From Lentzea sp033794685 (GTDB lineage Bacteria; Actinomycetota; Actinomycetes; Mycobacteriales; Pseudonocardiaceae), in the NCBI GenBank assembly GCA_033794685.1, contig JARAYZ010000001.1: a stretch of 64,000 bases of DNA; one strand, 5' to 3'. Shown piece after piece: positions 60,041 through 64,000 of this stretch. The translations under genes were made by a program, and so were the position numbers. The notes beneath the pieces were generated by a model that saw nothing but the letters and a program-made list of their open reading frames with translations, did no database searches and was not told the origin of the DNA. Numbering within the stretch: the stretch's first letter is position 1; every line of letters begins with the position of its first letter.

Positions 60041-61147
60041 GTGCACGTCAGACACCTCCAGGTCAGCGACTTCCGCTCGTGGGAGCTCGCCGACCTGGAG
60101 CTCGAGCCCGGCGCGTCGGTGCTCGTCGGACGCAACGGCCAGGGCAAGACGAACCTGGTCGAGGCGATCGGGTACGTGGCGACGCTGGGTTCGCACCGCG
60201 TTTCCAACGACGCGCCGTTGATCCGGCACGGTGCTCAGCGCGCCGTGGTGCGGACGGCCGTGGTCAACGACGACCGCGAGCTGCTCGTGGAACTCGAGAT
60301 CACGGCCGGCAAGTCGAACCGGGCCCGCATCAACCGGGGCCCGGTGCCACGACCTCGCGATGTGCTCGGAATTCTGCGCACCGTGCTGTTCGCACCGGAG
60401 GACCTCTCTCTGGTGAGGGGCGATCCGAGCGACCGCCGGCGGTTCCTCGACGAGATGCTCGTGTTGCGCGCACCGCGCTATGCCGGTGTTCGCAGTGACT
60501 ACGACCGTGTCCTGAAGCAGCGCAGCGCGTTGCTGAAGACGGTGAAGCACTCGCGGTCGGCCGACCTCTCGACGCTCGACGTCTGGGACGGGCACCTCGC
60601 GAAGCACGGCGCGGAGCTGCTGGCCGCGCGGTTGAAGCTGGTCCGCGACATGGCGGACCACGTGACCTCGGCGTACGCGGAGGTCGCTCCGGAGTCACGT
60701 CCGGCGCTCATCTCGTACCGGTCGAGCGTCGGCGACCTCCCGGAGGACCGGGAGAGCATCGAGGACCTGCTGCTGGCCGAGCTCGACCGGGTACGGCGGC
60801 AGGAGATCGAACGCGGCGTGTGCCTCGTCGGTCCCCACCGGGACGACCTGGACCTGACGCTCGGCGAACTGCCGGCGAAGGGCTACGCCAGTCACGGAGA
60901 GTCATGGTCGTTCGCGCTCGCCCTGAGGCTCGGCGGGTACGAACTGATGCGTGTCGACGGCATCGAACCGGTGTTGGTGCTGGACGATGTGTTCGCGGAG
61001 CTCGACCGGGGCCGGCGGCGACAGCTGGCCAAGGTGGCGGCCGCCGCCGAGCAGGTGCTGATCACCGCGGCGGTGGCCGAGGACGTTCCGGACGAGCTGA
61101 CCGGTGCCCGGTTCGAGGTCCACGGCGGGGAGGTGCGACGTGTCTGA
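60041..61147 (+). CDS. recF: DNA replication and repair protein RecF
   Basis: 368-residue SMC-like ATPase that helps load RecA at single-strand gaps. Walker A GRNGQGKTNLVEAIGYVATL, the signature-like ...SHGESWSFALALRLGGYELM and Walker B PVLVLDDVFAELDRGRRRQL are all visible. The GTG start lies three bases after the gnd stop. It overlaps the DUF721 gene by eight bases. Confidence 0.96.
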   Translation: MHVRHLQVSDFRSWELADLELEPGASVLVGRNGQGKTNLVEAIGYVATLGSHRVSNDAPLIRHGAQRAVVRTAVVNDDRELLVELEITAGKSNRARINRGPVPRPRDVLGILRTVLFAPEDLSLVRGDPSDRRRFLDEMLVLRAPRYAGVRSDYDRVLKQRSALLKTVKHSRSADLSTLDVWDGHLAKHGAELLAARLKLVRDMADHVTSAYAEVAPESRPALISYRSSVGDLPEDRESIEDLLLAELDRVRRQEIERGVCLVGPHRDDLDLTLGELPAKGYASHGESWSFALALRLGGYELMRVDGIEPVLVLDDVFAELDRGRRRQLAKVAAAAEQVLITAAVAEDVPDELTGARFEVHGGEVRRV

Positions 61148-61799
61148 CCCAGAGGCTGACTCTGGGGGTTCGAAGCCCCCATATGTAGCTCGATCGGGTG
61201 TGTCCGCCCACACATCTGGGGACAAGTCTGTGGATGGTGTGGATAACTCCGTCACAAATCCGGACTTGTCCACAGGTTCATTCACACCTGAGGGTGAGTC
61301 GCTGAAGGGTTCAGACCTCGCACGGGCTGCTCTGGAGGCGGCGAAAGCGGCTGCCAAGGCCCGCGGACGGGTTCCCGGGAGCAAGGCGAAGGGCCGTCCG
61401 GTCCAACGCCGCCGGCGTCGCTGGTCGGGTCCGGGCCCTGATGACCGCGACCCCCAGCCGCTCGGGCGGATCGCGTCCAGGATCGCGGCGGACCGCGGCT
61501 GGGTCGAGCAACTCCAGGGTGGCCAGGTCTTCGGTCGTTGGGCAAAATTGGTGGGAGAGGACGTCGCCGAGCACGCGAAACCAATCGCTCTCAGTGACGG
61601 GGAACTGACGGTCCAGGCGTCGTCGACGGCGTGGGCCACTCAGCTGCGCCTCCTGCAGCGCGAGCTGATCAAACGGATCGCCGCGGGCGTGGGCAACGGC
61701 GTCGTCAAGAAGCTCAAGATCAAGGGACCGGACGCTCCCAGTTGGCGACACGGCCCCAGGCACGCGCCTGGGCGCGGTCCGCGTGACACCTACGGGTGA
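61140..61799 (+). CDS. DUF721 (DciA-like) protein
   Basis: 219 residues. The first ~60 residues are low-complexity and are encoded by DNA that carries DnaA-box-like sites. After a basic region (RGRVPGSKAKGRPVQRRRRR), the conserved DUF721 domain follows, with WAKLVGEDVAEHAKPIALSD and VQASSTAWATQLRLLQRELI. DciA-type DUF721 proteins help load the replicative helicase in many bacteria, which suits the location next to recF and gyrB (Rv0004 position). The GTG at 61140 has GGGGAGG upstream and overlaps recF. Confidence 0.85.
   Translation: MSDPEADSGGSKPPYVARSGVSAHTSGDKSVDGVDNSVTNPDLSTGSFTPEGESLKGSDLARAALEAAKAAAKARGRVPGSKAKGRPVQRRRRRWSGPGPDDRDPQPLGRIASRIAADRGWVEQLQGGQVFGRWAKLVGEDVAEHAKPIALSDGELTVQASSTAWATQLRLLQRELIKRIAAGVGNGVVKKLKIKGPDAPSWRHGPRHAPGRGPRDTYG
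61217..61274. promoter_or_regulatory. DnaA-box cluster inside the DUF721 gene
   Basis: Four sites in 58 bp: TGGGGACAA (61217-61225), TGTGGATGG (61229-61237), TGTGGATAA (61238-61246, complement of the perfect TTATCCACA) and TTGTCCACA (61266-61274, the perfect Streptomyces-type box). They lie in the low-complexity 5' part of the gene. Confidence 0.65.
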
Positions 61800-62048
61800 G
61801 GTCCTGTCAAGGGCTCAGCGGCCGTTCTACGGCTCAATGAGCGTTCACCTGCGGATTTGAACCCCCTTTTCAGCCGTCCCGACCCGTCTCGCGCTTCTTG
61901 AGGCGCTCTGTGACCGAATCAAAGGTGTCCTTGACCCCGTTCTGTCGGGGTGCACCGGTAGAATCACAGGAGAGCGTCACCCCCCATCCCAGTTAGTCGG
62001 GGAACATCGTGCGGGTCCTGCCCGCATCAGCGAGGAGACTCCAGGCCC
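61800..62048 (+). promoter_or_regulatory. gyrB upstream region
   Basis: This 249-bp gap should hold the gyrB promoter. A TTGACC hexamer (61931-61936) and a TAGAAT hexamer (61959-61964) are present but 22 bp apart, longer than the usual 17-19. Between them ACCCCG (61934-61939) and CGGGGT (61946-61951) form an inverted repeat. A GAGGAGA ribosome-binding site lies ten bases before the GTG. Confidence 0.45.
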
Positions 62049-64000
62049 GTGTCAGAAAAGAAGAACGAGTACGACGCGTCCTCGATCACCGTCCTCGAGG
62101 GTCTCGAGGCAGTGCGCAAGAGGCCGGGCATGTACATCGGCTCGACCGGCGAGCGCGGTCTGCACCACCTGGTCCAGGAGGTCGTGGACAACTCGGTCGA
62201 CGAGGCGATGGCCGGCTACGCGACGACGGTCGACGTCACCCTGCTCGCCAACGGTGGCATCCGGGTCATCGACGACGGCCGTGGCATCCCGACCGGCATC
62301 CACCCGGTGGAGGGTGTGCCGACCGTCGAGGTCGTCATGACGAAGCTGCACGCGGGCGGCAAGTTCGACAGCGACTCCTACGCGGTGTCCGGCGGTCTGC
62401 ACGGCGTCGGCATCTCGGTGGTGAACGCGCTGTCCACCGCCGTCGACCTGGAGATCAAGAACGCGGGTCACGTCTGGACCCAGCGCTACGAGGGCTCCAA
62501 GCCCGCGCACGAGCTGCGCAAGGGCGAGCCGACGACGGAGACGGGCACCACCGTCACGTTCTGGGCCGACCCGGACATCTTCGAGACCACCGAGTACAAC
62601 GTCGAGACGATCGCACGCCGCCTGCAGGAGATGGCGTTCCTCAACAAGGGGATCACGATCATCCTGCGCGACGAGCGGGTCTCGCCGGAGGACGAGGAGG
62701 CCGACGCCGAGGGCCACAAGGCCGCGGTGAAGGAGCGCGTCTTCCACTACCCCGGTGGTCTGGAGGACTTCGTCCGCCACATCAACCACACGCGCGAGGC
62801 CGTGCACCAGAAGGTGATCGGCTTCGAGGTGCAGGGCGACGACCTCCAGGTCGAGATCGCGATGCAGTGGAACACGGGCTACACGGCCTCGGTCTACACC
62901 TTCGCGAACACGATCAACACGCACGAGGGCGGCACGCACGAGGAAGGCTTCCGCGCCGCGCTGACCCGAGTGGTCAACGAGTACGCGCGCGAGAAGAAGC
63001 TCCTCAAGGAGAAGGACACGAACCTCACCGGTGACGACATCCGCGAGGGTCTCGCGGCGATCATCTCGGTGAAGCTCAAGGAGCCCCAGTTCGAGGGCCA
63101 GACGAAGACCAAGCTGGGCAACAGCGAGGCGAAGTCGTTCGTGCAGAAGTCGACGAACGAGCACCTGGCCGACTGGTTCGAGCGCCACCCCAACGAGGCC
63201 AAGACGATCGTCATCAAGTCGGTCTCGTCGGCGCAGGCCCGCATGGCCGCCCGCAAGGCCCGCGAGCTGGTGCGCCGCAAGGGCGCGCTCGACATCGGCG
63301 GCCTGCCCGGCAAGCTGAAGGACTGCCGCTCGACCGAGCCGGAGCGGTGCGAGCTCTACATCGTCGAGGGTGACTCGGCAGGCGGCTCGGCCAAGGAGGG
63401 GCGGGACTCCATGTACCAGGCCATCCTCCCGATCCGCGGCAAGATCATCAACGTCGAGAAGGCGCGCATCGACCGCGTCCTCAAGAACACCGAGGTCCAG
63501 TCGCTGATCACGGCCCTGGGCACCGGCATCCACGACGAGTTCGACCTCTCGAAGCTGCGCTACCACAAGATCGTGCTGATGGCCGACGCCGACGTCGACG
63601 GCCAGCACATCCGCACGCTGCTGCTCACGCTGCTGTTCCGCTTCATGCAGCCGCTCATCGAGCACAACCACGTGTACCTCGCGCAGCCGCCGCTCTACAA
63701 GATCAAGTGGCAGCGCACCGAGCCGGAGTACGCCTACTCCGACCGTGAGCGCGACGCCGTGATCAAGGACGGTCTCGCCGGAGGCAAGCGCCTCGGCAAG
63801 GAAGACAACATCCAGCGGTACAAGGGTCTCGGCGAGATGAACGCCGAGGAGCTGTGGGAGACCACGATGGACCCGGCGAACCGGATCCTGCGCCAGGTCA
63901 CCATGGACGACGCGGCCACCGCCGACGAGCTGTTCAGCGTGCTCATGGGCGAGGACGTCGAAGCACGCCGTTCGTTCATCACCCGCAACGCCAAGAGCAT
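62049..64000 (+). CDS. gyrB: DNA gyrase subunit B (partial, runs off the window)
   Basis: The first ~650 residues are present; the 3' end is outside the window. The GHKL ATPase domain shows EVVDNSVDEAMAGYA and the DDGRGIPTGIHP and GGLHGVGISVVNALS motifs. The transducer domain follows, then the TOPRIM domain with EGDSAGGSAKEGRD and the metal-binding MADADVDGQHI. GyrB-specific YKGLGEMNAEELWETTMDP is near the end. The GTG at 62049 follows GAGGAGA. Gyrase introduces negative supercoils and is the target of novobiocin. Confidence 0.97.
   Translation, partial: MSEKKNEYDASSITVLEGLEAVRKRPGMYIGSTGERGLHHLVQEVVDNSVDEAMAGYATTVDVTLLANGGIRVIDDGRGIPTGIHPVEGVPTVEVVMTKLHAGGKFDSDSYAVSGGLHGVGISVVNALSTAVDLEIKNAGHVWTQRYEGSKPAHELRKGEPTTETGTTVTFWADPDIFETTEYNVETIARRLQEMAFLNKGITIILRDERVSPEDEEADAEGHKAAVKERVFHYPGGLEDFVRHINHTREAVHQKVIGFEVQGDDLQVEIAMQWNTGYTASVYTFANTINTHEGGTHEEGFRAALTRVVNEYAREKKLLKEKDTNLTGDDIREGLAAIISVKLKEPQFEGQTKTKLGNSEAKSFVQKSTNEHLADWFERHPNEAKTIVIKSVSSAQARMAARKARELVRRKGALDIGGLPGKLKDCRSTEPERCELYIVEGDSAGGSAKEGRDSMYQAILPIRGKIINVEKARIDRVLKNTEVQSLITALGTGIHDEFDLSKLRYHKIVLMADADVDGQHIRTLLLTLLFRFMQPLIEHNHVYLAQPPLYKIKWQRTEPEYAYSDRERDAVIKDGLAGGKRLGKEDNIQRYKGLGEMNAEELWETTMDPANRILRQVTMDDAATADELFSVLMGEDVEARRSFITRNAKS

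Noticed and set aside
62052..63671. 539-codon frame opposite gyrB
   Set aside because: Shadow of the gyrB codons; gyrB motifs on the plus strand are unambiguous.

Overview
The window is about 64 kb of high-GC actinomycete chromosome spanning the replication origin. It carries rpmH-rnpA-yidD-yidC-jag and rsmG-parA-parB on the left of dnaA, and dnaN-gnd-recF-DUF721-gyrB on the right. The block cca - NUDIX - DUF6049 - murJ - sigM - anti-sigma - trxB - trxA - cwlM - GNAT - parB runs in the same order as Mycobacterium tuberculosis Rv3907c to Rv3917c, and MFS - yqgE - leuS resembles Rv0037c to Rv0041. Together with gnd between dnaN and recF, this fits a member of the Pseudonocardiales (Lentzea/Saccharothrix/Amycolatopsis-like); the genus is inference. 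I see no rRNA, tRNA, CRISPR array, prophage or insertion sequence.

Region 1 (1-13.6 kb) is a set of small housekeeping and regulatory units: the end of an AI-2E exporter, a membrane diguanylate cyclase, a divergent MacS/MacR-type two-component system coupled to a DUF1707 protein, an SDR-DUF2867 fusion, the threonine-degradation pair tdh-kbl, a decayed XRE/DUF397 locus, an ECF sigma/CU044_5270 pair with a LysR regulator, a MarR/RidA divergent pair with two identical operators, and PTS enzyme I. Region 2 (13.6-29.5 kb) holds a secreted beta-helix lipoprotein, a complete ribose uptake operon (rbsR-A-C-B-K), a DUF2339 membrane protein, a secreted beta-propeller, an MMPL exporter with a divergent TetR, an EcsC-like protein, and leuS, which is preceded by what looks like a leucine leader-peptide attenuator.

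Region 3 (29.7-45.1 kb) is the conserved origin-proximal envelope/redox block. NUDIX, DUF6049 and murJ are translationally coupled. A membrane pseudokinase follows murJ as a separate gene, whereas mycobacteria carry it fused to MurJ. SigM with its anti-sigma factor, thioredoxin reductase and thioredoxin, and cwlM complete the block, linking lipid II export, peptidoglycan control and redox stress.

Region 4 (45.2-48.5 kb) is an accessory insertion in that order: an aminotransferase, a D-Ala-D-Ala-type ligase, a short winged-helix regulator and a small secreted crystallin-like protein. Region 5 (48.6-64 kb) is the origin: parB-parA-rsmG with four parS sites, a second accessory island (a small phosphatase gene, a 121-bp nested inverted repeat and a pyrimidine-rich tandem repeat), the jag-yidC-yidD-rnpA-rpmH operon, dnaA, an 800-bp oriC with canonical-like DnaA boxes plus about ten copies of a CACCCGGGGAC iteron, then dnaN, gnd, recF, a DUF721 gene carrying another DnaA-box cluster, and gyrB, which runs off the window.
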